A DNA stretch of 26,830 bases from Avoscillospira sp045530865 (GTDB lineage: Bacteria; Bacillota; Clostridia; Oscillospirales; Oscillospiraceae). The stretch covers positions 1-26,830 of the forward strand of contig JAZSCX010000089.1 in assembly GCA_045530865.1 (NCBI GenBank), read 5' to 3'. The position numbers and the translations under genes were made by a program. This document shows, piece by piece, positions 8,267 through 14,422 of this stretch; position 1 is the stretch's first letter, and each line of letters opens with the position of its first letter. Below the pieces are notes generated by a model. That model had not been told where the DNA came from, ran no database searches, and saw nothing but the letters and a program-made list of their open reading frames with translations.

Positions 8267-8338
8267 CTCCCGCCCGCCGGGCGGGTTCGGGGATTTTTCT
8301 GTTCAAATCCCAAAATGGGGGGCATGATGCCCCCCATC
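8267..8338 (-). other. Two perfect palindromes between the binding-protein and ATPase genes
   Basis: In the 102-base gap between the lipoprotein gene and the ATPase gene, 8316-8338 is a perfect inverted repeat with 11-base arms (ATGGGGGGCAT and its complement) around one base. A second GC-only repeat, CCCGCCCG/CGGGCGGG, lies just upstream of the ATPase start. Neither has a T-run. Stems in this position in importer operons commonly protect the upstream message and lower expression of the membrane genes; that role is inferred here. Confidence 0.6.
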
Positions 8339-8355
8339 TACGGGAAAAATATGTG

Positions 8356-9573
8356 TTAGTTCAGCTGGGTAATACCGTCGATCTTCAGAGAGAAGTAAGG
8401 AGCGGAACGATGGTAGGACTCGATGAACGCGCCGTCCATGATGGCTTCGGCAGTATCGTTGACCCAGTCGCCGTCGGTGTCCAGAGCGAAAGCGGAGGTG
8501 ACGGTCTCGCCTTCCACGGTGAACTTGGAGGTGTCAAACACCTTCAGGCTGCCGTCCTTAATGGCTGCCCAAGCGGCGTCAACAGCATCGGCAGTGCCTT
8601 CCGCAACGTTGGGGCCCAGATCGGAGATCTTCTGTGCGCCTTCCGCGATGCCGCAGGCAAAGTCGGTGGGGATCTCTTCACCGGCCAGGAACTTCTCCAG
8701 GGTCTTCTGGTACAGGACGGACCAGACGTTCTGTGCGGAGGTCAGAGCTGCATCGGGAGCAACTGCCAGCATATCGATGTTGTAGCCGACAGAGTAGACC
8801 TGATTGCCCTTTTCCCACTCAGCCTGCACGGCGGAGGGAGCGCCGGTGGAGTCGGCGTGCTGGCCGATGATGACGCAGCCCTTGCCCATCAGAGCGATGG
8901 CAGCTTCGTTTTCGGCAACGGGATCATACCAGGAGTTGGTAAACTGGACGTCCATGTGAGCCTCGGGAACGATGCTCTGGATGCCCAGGAAGAATGCGGT
9001 GTAACCGGAGACCACTTCTGCGTAGGGGAATGCGCCCACGTAGCCCACATAGGGATCGGAGACAGCGCCGGTGTCCAGCAGTTCCTTCAGCTTCATACCG
9101 GCGACGACACCGGAGACGTAGCGGGACTCATAGGTGTAGGGGAAGATGTTCTTCAGGTTCTTCAGGCCGGAACCTGCAGCCATATCGCCGGTGCATGCAA
9201 CAAAGATGGTGTCAGGGAATTCCTCGGCAGCCTGCTGCATGTAGGTCTGATGGCCGTAGGAGTCGGAGAAGATGATGTCGCAGCCGTCGTCAGCCAGCTC
9301 GGCAGCGGCGTCGTAGCAGCTCTCATCCTCGGGAATGTTGTACTTGTAGGAGATGCTGTCGACGTCGATGCCCAGAGCCTCGCAGGCGACGTTCAGGCCC
9401 TCGATGTGAGCCATGTCGTAGCCGGAGTTCTCATCGTGCACCAGAATGGCGCCGATCTTGACGGACTTTTCTTCGTTCTTGGGATCCTCTGCCTCGGGAT
9501 CTTCCTTGGCAGCGCAGGCAACCATGGTGAAAACCATCAGGGCAGCCAGCAGGAAAGCCAGAAATTTCTTCAT
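8356..9573 (-). CDS. BMP-family substrate-binding lipoprotein of the ABC importer
   Basis: A 405-residue extracellular lipoprotein that captures the substrate for the importer encoded downstream. The N-terminus is a lipoprotein signal peptide: MKK, a hydrophobic stretch, then the lipobox TMVAC with Cys20 as the lipidation site, followed by an acidic linker (KEDPEAEDPKNEEKS). The mature part has Bmp/PnrA features: VKIGAILVHDENSGYDMAHIEGL, the block CDIIFSDSYGHQTYMQQAAEEFPDTIFVACTG and FPYTYESRYVSGVVAG. AAGGAGG stands upstream of the ATG, and a well-formed promoter lies about 90 bases upstream. It is the first gene of the operon. Relatives bind purine nucleosides; the ligand here is inferred. 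No purine riboswitch was recognised in the leader. Confidence 0.93.
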   Translation of the reverse strand: MKKFLAFLLAALMVFTMVACAAKEDPEAEDPKNEEKSVKIGAILVHDENSGYDMAHIEGLNVACEALGIDVDSISYKYNIPEDESCYDAAAELADDGCDIIFSDSYGHQTYMQQAAEEFPDTIFVACTGDMAAGSGLKNLKNIFPYTYESRYVSGVVAGMKLKELLDTGAVSDPYVGYVGAFPYAEVVSGYTAFFLGIQSIVPEAHMDVQFTNSWYDPVAENEAAIALMGKGCVIIGQHADSTGAPSAVQAEWEKGNQVYSVGYNIDMLAVAPDAALTSAQNVWSVLYQKTLEKFLAGEEIPTDFACGIAEGAQKISDLGPNVAEGTADAVDAAWAAIKDGSLKVFDTSKFTVEGETVTSAFALDTDGDWVNDTAEAIMDGAFIESYHRSAPYFSLKIDGITQLN

Positions 9574-9627
9574 GATTTTTCCTCCTTATGGTGTTGTTTG
9601 TCGGTCATTTAAACTCTGCGGTGAAAA

Positions 9628-9646
9628 AGGGCACATTGCCCCTATC
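9628..9646 (-). promoter_or_regulatory. Small leader hairpin followed by T-run, possible attenuator
   Basis: In the importer leader, read on the minus strand, GGGCA and TGCCC pair around a 3-base loop and are followed at once by TTTTT. It lies between the putative promoter and the ribosome-binding site. The stem has only 5 bp (6 at most), so it is a weak terminator candidate or may be chance. Confidence 0.35.
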
Positions 9647-9663
9647 CCCACTTTGATAAGGAT

Positions 9664-9692
9664 ATTTTACTAAAAATTTTTCGCAGTTACAA
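9664..9692 (-). promoter_or_regulatory. Putative sigma-A promoter of the importer operon
   Basis: On the minus strand, TTGTAA (-35, 9687-9692) and TAAAAT (-10, 9664-9669) are 17 bases apart. The leader to the lipoprotein ATG is about 85 bases. The rest of the gene-free stretch 9574-9877 is AT-rich and holds the divergent asparaginase promoter; a loose inverted repeat CCAAGTT/AACTTGG (9711-9717, 9767-9773) lies between the two promoters. Confidence 0.65.
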
Positions 9693-9819
9693 CCAAAAAA
9701 ACGCAGAGCGCCAAGTTTTTGTGCAACCTAACAGTTTTCACAGAATTAAAGTTGAATAATTGTGCGAACTTGGAACTTTTCTCCATGTCCGATCCGATAT
9801 TTTGATCCCGCACCGGGAC

Positions 9820-9849
9820 TTGATTCCCGCAAATGGGGCATGCTACAAT
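9820..9849 (+). promoter_or_regulatory. Putative sigma-A promoter of the asparaginase gene
   Basis: TTGATT (9820-9825) and TACAAT (9844-9849) are separated by 18 bases. A start near 9856 would leave a leader of only about 20 bases before the ATG at 9878, with AGGAG at 9865-9869. Confidence 0.7.
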
Positions 9850-9877
9850 ATAGAAAAAACCGACAGGAGCGCCTGCC

Positions 9878-10894
9878 ATGAAAAAGATTCTGCTTCTCGC
9901 CACCGGTGGAACCATCGCCACCCAAAAAACCAGCCACGGTCTGGTGCCGCAGCTGACCTCCGCAGAGCTGCTGGCCGCCATTCCCGAGATCGCGCAGGTC
10001 TGCCATGTGGACGCGGTACAGCTGTTCAATCTGGACAGCACCAACCTGACCCCTGCCCACTGGCTGCAGATCGCGGAAGCCATTGTGCAATTCTGCGCCG
10101 AGTATGACGGCTTCGTCATCACCCATGGCACCGATACCATGGCCTATACGGCGGCGGCGGTCAGCTATCTGCTGCAGAACTGTCCCAAGCCCATCGTGTT
10201 CACCGGCTCTCAGCAATCCATCGGCAGCCGGGAGACGGACGCCCGCCGCAATCTGTTCGATGCGGTGCTGTTTGCGGCGTCGGATTCTGCCTGGGGCGTC
10301 ACGGTGGTCTTTGACGGGCAGGCCATTGTGGGCACCCGTGCCAGAAAGATCCGCAGTAAGAGCTACCATGCCTTTGCCAGCATCGGCTTTCCGGAGGTGG
10401 CGGTGATCCGGGACCGGCAGGTCTATCCCATCCTGCCCCGGCCGGAACAGAAGCCTCCCGCCTATTGCCTGACGCTGGATCCCAATGTGTTCGTGCTGAA
10501 GCTGTTCCCGGGTATCCGGGCGGATCTGCTGCAGCTGCTGGAGCCGCAATATGACGCCCTGATATTGGAGGGCTTCGGCGTGGGCGGCGTGCCGGATTAT
10601 GCCGATCAGGATTTCTCCCGAGCCGTGGGACATTGGATGGACGCGGGCAAGCCCCTGATCATGACCACGCAGGTGACCTACGAGGGCAGCGATATGCAGC
10701 TGTATCAGGTGGGCCATGCCATGAAGGAACGCTACGGCGTGCTGGAGGCCTACGATATGACGCCGGAGGCGGCGTTGGCGAAAACCATGTGGCTGCTGGG
10801 CCAGAGCCGGGATCCGGAGGTCTTTCGCAGTCGGTTCCATGTGCCGGTGCAGCATGATATTCTTCTGCCGGAGGCGTTCGCGAAAAATTTTTAA
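9878..10894 (+). CDS. ansA: L-asparaginase, type I (cytosolic)
   Basis: Hydrolyses L-asparagine to aspartate and ammonia. The 338-residue protein starts MKKILLLATGGTIATQ, where Thr12 is the expected nucleophile. The second active-site motif is FVITHGTDTMAYTAAAVSYLL with Thr85-Asp86, and a KIRSKSYHAF segment follows further on. There is no signal peptide, which fits the cytosolic AnsA type. AGGAG lies 8 bases before the ATG. The gene has its own promoter and is divergent from the importer operon. It is followed within 60 bases by the tRNA promoter, with no clear terminator between. Close relatives include Glu-tRNA(Gln) amidotransferase subunit GatD, but the compact asparaginase-only length argues against that. 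Confidence 0.93.
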   Translation: MKKILLLATGGTIATQKTSHGLVPQLTSAELLAAIPEIAQVCHVDAVQLFNLDSTNLTPAHWLQIAEAIVQFCAEYDGFVITHGTDTMAYTAAAVSYLLQNCPKPIVFTGSQQSIGSRETDARRNLFDAVLFAASDSAWGVTVVFDGQAIVGTRARKIRSKSYHAFASIGFPEVAVIRDRQVYPILPRPEQKPPAYCLTLDPNVFVLKLFPGIRADLLQLLEPQYDALILEGFGVGGVPDYADQDFSRAVGHWMDAGKPLIMTTQVTYEGSDMQLYQVGHAMKERYGVLEAYDMTPEAALAKTMWLLGQSRDPEVFRSRFHVPVQHDILLPEAFAKNF

Positions 10895-10901
10895 AAAACG
10901 C

Positions 10902-10930
10902 TTGACAAAAGGCCAAACTGTCGGTATAAT
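10902..10930 (+). promoter_or_regulatory. Consensus sigma-A promoter of the tRNA unit
   Basis: Perfect TTGACA (10902-10907) and TATAAT (10925-10930) with a 17-base spacer, 18 bases ahead of the first tRNA. It is the best promoter in the window, as expected for stable RNA. Confidence 0.93.
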
Positions 10931-10948
10931 CATCATGCTTGTTGAGCC

Positions 10949-11024
10949 GCTGGTATAGCTCAGTTGGTAGAGCAGCTGATTTGTAATCAGCAGGTCGGGG
11001 GTTCGAGTCCGTCTACCAGCTCCA
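10949..11024 (+). tRNA. tRNA-Thr (anticodon TGT)
   Basis: A 76-base class I cloverleaf. The acceptor GCTGGTA pairs with TACCAGC, followed by T and an encoded CCA. The anticodon stem GCTGA/TCAGC encloses TTTGTAA, giving anticodon TGT (threonine). The T-arm GTTCGAGTC is intact. Followed 26 bases later by tRNA-Tyr under the same promoter. Confidence 0.97.
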
Positions 11025-11050
11025 ACCACTTTCACAAGCGAACCGAATAT

Positions 11051-11135
11051 GGGGGAATTCCCGAGTGGCCAAAGGGGGCAGACTGTAAATCTGTTAGCAG
11101 TGCTTTCGGTGGTTCAAATCCACCTTCCCCCACCA
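11051..11135 (+). tRNA. tRNA-Tyr (anticodon GTA)
   Basis: An 85-base class II tRNA. The acceptor GGGGGAA pairs with TTCCCCC, followed by A and an encoded CCA. The anticodon loop CTGTAAA gives GTA (tyrosine), and a long variable arm (TAGCAGTGCTTTC region) fits bacterial tRNA-Tyr. The last part (11115-11132) is repeated exactly at 11273-11290. Confidence 0.97.
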
Positions 11136-11143
11136 AAACAAAG

Positions 11144-11170
11144 AAGACATCCGAACGGATGTCTTTTTTG
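11144..11170 (+). terminator. Intrinsic terminator of the tRNA unit
   Basis: A 10-bp stem, AAGACATCCG with CGGATGTCTT, followed by TTTTTG. It begins 9 bases after the tRNA-Tyr CCA. Flanking A-rich and T-rich runs extend the stem and could let it work in both directions. Confidence 0.9.
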
Positions 11171-11188
11171 TTTTGGTATCGGTATTCG

Positions 11189-11287
11189 GGAACGGTGGAT
11201 TTGAAGGGGAGCGGTAGTGAATGGCGTGCCGGTGGCACGCCAGAGCTGCGGAACGGCCCGCCCGCAGGCGGGCAAATCCACCTTCCC
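11189..11287. repeat. Inverted-repeat element whose right arm copies the tRNA-Tyr 3' end
   Basis: The left arm near 11189-11203 (GGGAACGGTGGATTTG) pairs with 11273-11287 (CAAATCCACC, then TTCCCC) with a single bulged base. Inside are GGCGTGCC/GGCACGCC and GCCCGCC/GGCGGGC hairpins. The segment 11273-11290 is identical over 18 bases to 11115-11132 in the tRNA-Tyr T-arm and acceptor. This fills part of the gene-free stretch 11136-11473. Confidence 0.7.
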
Positions 11288-11314
11288 CCATCAGAAAAGG
11301 GCCCTTTCGGGCAC

Positions 11315-11405
11315 GTGAAGTGATGCTTCACATCGTGAAGCTGCTTCGCAGTGAAGATTGCTCCGCAGGTAGATCTTCATGCAAGGCGCAGCCTTGCGCT
11401 TCACT
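11315..11405. repeat. Hairpin array with GTGAAG / CTTCAC linkers
   Basis: GTGAAG-TGATG-CTTCAC (11315-11331) is followed by CTGC..GCAG, GAAGAT/ATCTTC and GCAAGGC/GCCTTGC (11381-11397) hairpins, and closed by another CTTCAC (near 11399). The plan resembles the GTGATATA/TATATCAC arrays but with different linkers. The rest of the gene-free stretch up to 11473 holds only the GC-rich stem at 11432-11459. Confidence 0.65.
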
Positions 11406-11431
11406 TATACTCGCCAAACAGCGGAAATTAC

Positions 11432-11459
11432 GGCGGCGGCCGGAGATCGGGCCGCCGCC
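11432..11459. terminator. GC-only stem-loop at the end of the ECF operon
   Basis: A perfect 10-bp stem, GGCGGCGGCC with its complement and an 8-base loop, 14 bases beyond the stop of the minus-strand gene that ends at 11474. No proper T-run follows on either strand, so termination is possible but not assured. Confidence 0.5.
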
Positions 11460-11473
11460 CATTTTCTTGGTTA

Positions 11474-13087
11474 TTACTCCAGAGGATCCTCATAGACCCG
11501 CGTACCGTCGATGCGGATCAGGCTGGGCATGCTGTCATTTTCCGTGTAAAAAACGTCGCCCTGCCGCGTCCAGATGTGTTCCGTTCCGCCTTCCAGTACG
11601 GTCAGACCCTCCAGCAGCACCGTACCGTCCTCCCGGATGATATCATACCGCAGACCGGGGATATCCGTACAGTCATCGGGATGCCAGCGTGCTGTGAACA
11701 GGCCGGTGGGCTGCCCGTCCTCCAGAATGGCATAGGTCGTACCGTAGCGCCGTTTCAGTTCTGTTTTCTCTCCATCCGGAATACTGACCAGCCAGATTTC
11801 TTCCGGATCGGCTCCATAGCATACGGCGGTACGGCTGCTGAGATACTCGCCCACATACATGATTCCGTTCGCCAGAAGGGGCAGCGTACCGGTTGTGACC
11901 GCACCATCGGCGCCGATCGCAATCCAGTCCACGGCATCTTCCTTTTCCACCATATAGAGCTCCGGCCTTCCATCCATATCGCAGTCCACGTGTCGGATCT
12001 GCTTTCCGGTGGCGACGATATTCCCATCCCACAGGATCAAGGACTGCATTCCGTTGGTATATGCCACCACAAAATCTTCAAAGGCGTCGATAATATGATC
12101 CTGCCAACGGAAAACCTCCGCAGCGGTGCGGATGTCCATCAGATAGAAGCCGTTTTCATCCTCGCAGCGGGCATACCCATTGGAAATGCCGTAAATCGTC
12201 CGGCCTTCCACCTCCGGCAGCAGGGATTCGCAGTGCGAATCCAGCAGACCCATACCCTCTGCCGTGTTGGTGACGAAATAAGTCTGACCGTTCCAGACAT
12301 AATCGTTGTCAATGGGCTTCATCACTTTCCGGACAGTCCCTTCTCTATCGGCCACATACTGCACCACGTCGCCATCGATCTGTAGTTCCAGCCAGATGCA
12401 GTCGCCCACAATGATGCCGGAGCCATAGCCACCGAAAATGGATGCATAGGTGTCCCGCTGATAGAGATCCACCGTCAGCTCGCCGCCCATGTCTGACAGC
12501 ACCATGACCACATTGCCGAGGCAGTCCACATCATAGGCCTGCAGGCCGGTGACCATATTTTCGCCCTCCAGATTGTAGATGTCATAGGAAACCTCGTGGA
12601 TCGTCTGTCCGTCCGAGCGGTGATAGACCATGATGGCCATATACTCGCCGGTGGCCTGATCGATCAGCGGTTCGATCTTCCCATTCTCCACGGAAACCAG
12701 AACCGTGCCGTCCGGCGCAATGGCCTTGGAGGGGTTGGCATCTGTGGTGTCATCCGTATCGAAAATATAGAACGCAGGGGTTTTCAGTTCCTTGACACAG
12801 TGGGGAATTGCCGGGGGTTCCTCTGCCGGTTCCTCCGGAACGATGATCTCTTCCGGCGGCTGCACCGCTTCCGGCGGTGTTTCCACTTCTGTCGGCGGCT
12901 GCGTGTACACCGGGTCAGAATTCAGCTTGTTCAGCCCTGCAATGCCGCCGATGATGATCAACAGACAGGCCGCCACGGGCAGTATCTGTTGCCAGACACT
13001 GCGGGGAAACCGCTGCTGCTCCGCCATGATCACCAGATCTTCTCCGATGCCGCTCATGGCGTTCAAAATCTGTACCGAACCCTTCAT
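11474..13087 (-). CDS. Membrane protein downstream of an ECF sigma factor, probable anti-sigma/sensor
   Basis: I do not recognise a named family. The 537-residue protein has a short cytoplasmic N-terminus (about 33 residues, with LNAMSGIGEDLVIMAEQQR), one membrane segment at about 34-51 (ILPVAACLLIIIGGI), a Pro/Glu-rich stalk at about 62-95, and a large exported domain to the C-terminus. That domain is rich in short beta-like units with DGTV, DCDMDGRPELY and similar turns, suggesting a propeller-like fold. The layout of a short helix before one membrane span and an outside domain is common for anti-sigma factors encoded beside ECF sigmas. Its ATG overlaps the sigma stop by 4 bases, and AGGAGGG precedes it. 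A longer in-frame reading upstream only shadows the sigma gene. The anti-sigma role is inferred from position and topology. Confidence 0.8.
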   Translation of the reverse strand: MKGSVQILNAMSGIGEDLVIMAEQQRFPRSVWQQILPVAACLLIIIGGIAGLNKLNSDPVYTQPPTEVETPPEAVQPPEEIIVPEEPAEEPPAIPHCVKELKTPAFYIFDTDDTTDANPSKAIAPDGTVLVSVENGKIEPLIDQATGEYMAIMVYHRSDGQTIHEVSYDIYNLEGENMVTGLQAYDVDCLGNVVMVLSDMGGELTVDLYQRDTYASIFGGYGSGIIVGDCIWLELQIDGDVVQYVADREGTVRKVMKPIDNDYVWNGQTYFVTNTAEGMGLLDSHCESLLPEVEGRTIYGISNGYARCEDENGFYLMDIRTAAEVFRWQDHIIDAFEDFVVAYTNGMQSLILWDGNIVATGKQIRHVDCDMDGRPELYMVEKEDAVDWIAIGADGAVTTGTLPLLANGIMYVGEYLSSRTAVCYGADPEEIWLVSIPDGEKTELKRRYGTTYAILEDGQPTGLFTARWHPDDCTDIPGLRYDIIREDGTVLLEGLTVLEGGTEHIWTRQGDVFYTENDSMPSLIRIDGTRVYEDPLE

Positions 13088-13638
13088 CTCGCGATGCCCT
13101 CCTTTTCCAGATAATCCTTCAGTTTTTTTCTGCTGCGGTGGAGGCTGGATTTTACACTTCCCACCGCCATGTGATATCTCGAAGCGATCTCCGGCACTGT
13201 GTCCATGTACCAGTACCGGCGGACAAACAGGCAGCAGTCCTTCTGTGGCAGCTGCCGCAAAAACCGATCCAGTCTGCGGCTCAGCTCCGCCTGTTCCAGC
13301 CGCTGTTCCGGACTGTCGGACAGGCAGTCCTCCAACTCTTCCAGCACCAGTGCCACCTGTCCGCCGCCCCGCCGCTGGGTACGGGCTGCCCGGTAGAGAT
13401 TGATGGCCAGATTGCGGGTGATGGTGCCGAGAAAGGCCTTCAGCGCAAAGGGTTTCTGGGGCGGTATGGTGTTCCACGCCTGCACCCAGGTGTCGTTGAC
13501 ACATTCCTCCGCGTCCTGCCGGTTCCGCACGATGTTATAGGCGATGGTGTTGCAGTACGCGCCGTATTTCTGCGCCGATACCTGCAGCGCCTGTTCGTCT
13601 CTCGCCCAGTACAGAGCTACAATGGCATTGTCATCCAT
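13084..13638 (-). CDS. ECF-type RNA polymerase sigma factor
   Basis: A 184-residue sigma-70 family protein with only regions 2 and 4. Region 2 covers AYNIVRNRQDAEECVNDTWVQAWNTIPPQKPFALKAFLGTITRNLAINLYR (the DAEE..DTW..AW core-binding and -10 recognition helices). Region 4 is LPQKDCCLFVRRYWYMDTVPEIASRYHMAVGSVKSSLHRSRKKLKDYL, with a helix-turn-helix over EIASRYHMAVGSVKSSLHRSR. I chose the ATG at 13638, with GAGGTGA upstream, over a GTG three codons earlier that overlaps the ribosome-binding site. It overlaps the probable anti-sigma gene by 4 bases. A promoter with ECF-like elements lies just upstream, suggesting that the sigma factor transcribes its own operon. Confidence 0.93.
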   Translation of the reverse strand: MDDNAIVALYWARDEQALQVSAQKYGAYCNTIAYNIVRNRQDAEECVNDTWVQAWNTIPPQKPFALKAFLGTITRNLAINLYRAARTQRRGGGQVALVLEELEDCLSDSPEQRLEQAELSRRLDRFLRQLPQKDCCLFVRRYWYMDTVPEIASRYHMAVGSVKSSLHRSRKKLKDYLEKEGIAR

Positions 13639-13661
13639 GGGGATCACCTCTTTCTATCAGC

Positions 13662-13691
13662 ATAGACAGGAAAATGGTGGAAAAGGTTGCA
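13662..13691 (-). promoter_or_regulatory. Putative ECF-type promoter, likely autoregulatory
   Basis: On the minus strand, TGCAACC (13685-13691) and TGTCTAT (13662-13668) are 16 bases apart, and the -10 lies about 24 bases before the sigma ATG. An AAC-containing -35 and a GTCTA-type -10 with this spacing are typical of ECF promoters, and no sigma-A -10 is evident here. Confidence 0.65.
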
Positions 13692-13718
13692 GGGTTTTGA
13701 GAAATTTTTTGGATAGAC

Positions 13719-13834
13719 GGTGGTCAGGGGCACCCCAGAGTGGCCTCTCTTGCCCTTCGGGCAATTCAACTCCTCTGACCGCCCTACGAACAAACACGGC
13801 GATACGGCGTAGGGCGGCCGGACCCTCGGCCGCC
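13719..13834. repeat. Multi-armed inverted-repeat element upstream of the ECF operon
   Basis: Outer arms GGTGGTCAG (13719-13727) and CTGACCGCC (13775-13783) enclose TTGCCC/GGGCAA. A second stem pairs CCGCCCTACG (13779-13788) with CGTAGGGCGG (13808-13817), overlapping the first, and GGCGGCCG/CGGCCGCC (13813-13834) follows. Because the stems share bases, alternative folds are possible. Confidence 0.65.
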
Positions 13835-13852
13835 AAAGGGCAGTGCAGAAGC

Positions 13853-13881
13853 AAAAACCGCCGGCTGGGACAGCCGGCGGT
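13853..13881 (-). terminator. Intrinsic terminator after the P-loop gene
   Basis: Read on the minus strand, CCGCCGGCTG and CAGCCGGCGG form a perfect 10-bp stem with a 3-base loop, followed by TTTTT. It lies 36 bases after the stop of the 13917-14327 gene. Confidence 0.93.
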
Positions 13882-13916
13882 GCATATGCAAACAGTTTTT
13901 GCTGCTTTTCTCGTTC

Positions 13917-14327
13917 TTACAGATACTTGGTGACGCTTTCGGGCATCTTTGCGATCTCATCGGAGATGGAAATGGTGAAATTCAGGCTGTTGGCCTTGCC
14001 GAATGCCTCGCACCATGCCAGAAACGCGGCGGTTTCTTCCACGTCCTTGGAACCGGACAGCTTGTACAGACCGTCCATAAAGATGTGGGTGATATCAAAG
14101 TTGCCGGCATGCAGGCCGCTGATAAAACCCTTCAGGAACGTATAATTGCCAATGTCATATTCACTGGCGTCAATCAAACGGACGCGATAATCCACATCAA
14201 AGGTCAGGGCGTTGCCCTTTTCAATGCAGACCATGCTGCCGGTTTCATTTTTCACTGCGGAATTGATCGAATCGATCAGCTGTTTGGTCTTACCGGAACC
14301 CTTCAGACCCATAATAACCTTAACCAT
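13917..14327 (-). CDS. Small P-loop ATPase/GTPase-like protein of unknown function
   Basis: A 136-residue cytosolic protein with a classic Walker A at the very N-terminus, MVKVIMGLKGSGKTKQLID (GLKGSGKT at 7-14). A candidate Walker B is DITHIFMDGLYKL, with hydrophobic residues before the Asp. No further domains, membrane segments or zinc motifs are visible. I do not recognise a named family; the size suggests a single compact P-loop domain such as a small kinase or regulatory NTPase. GGAGG lies 8 bases before the ATG. The gene has its own promoter and a strong terminator, so it is a single-gene unit. Codon use matches its neighbours apart from somewhat more A/T-rich codons. Confidence 0.85.
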   Translation of the reverse strand: MVKVIMGLKGSGKTKQLIDSINSAVKNETGSMVCIEKGNALTFDVDYRVRLIDASEYDIGNYTFLKGFISGLHAGNFDITHIFMDGLYKLSGSKDVEETAAFLAWCEAFGKANSLNFTISISDEIAKMPESVTKYL

Positions 14328-14375
14328 AGGAAAGACCTCCTTATTTGCCGTCAGGGGAATCCTCCCCTTTTTTAC

Positions 14376-14404
14376 ATTCTACCAGTTTTCCGGCGCAAAA
14401 ACAA
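14376..14404 (-). promoter_or_regulatory. Putative sigma-A promoter of the P-loop gene
   Basis: On the minus strand, TTGTTT (14399-14404) and TAGAAT (14376-14381) are 17 bases apart, about 50 bases before the ATG. It falls right after the end of the isomerase-like gene. Confidence 0.65.
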
Positions 14405-14422
14405 GTGTTAGTTTTGACTAAA

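Noticed and set aside
6715..9612. A 965-codon open frame on the plus strand opposite the importer operon
   Set aside because: It runs antisense across two well-supported genes; its composition (His, Gly, Gln, Asp-rich, low in Lys) is that of a codon-bias shadow, and no ribosome-binding site or family motif is seen.
9574..9660. A purine riboswitch in the importer leader
   Set aside because: I looked for the conserved purine-aptamer junction and loop strings and did not find them on the minus strand.
11051..11290. A complete integrated element between two tRNA-Tyr end copies
   Set aside because: The interval is about 140 bases with no integrase or cargo; the copies are reported as a repeat or possible scar only.
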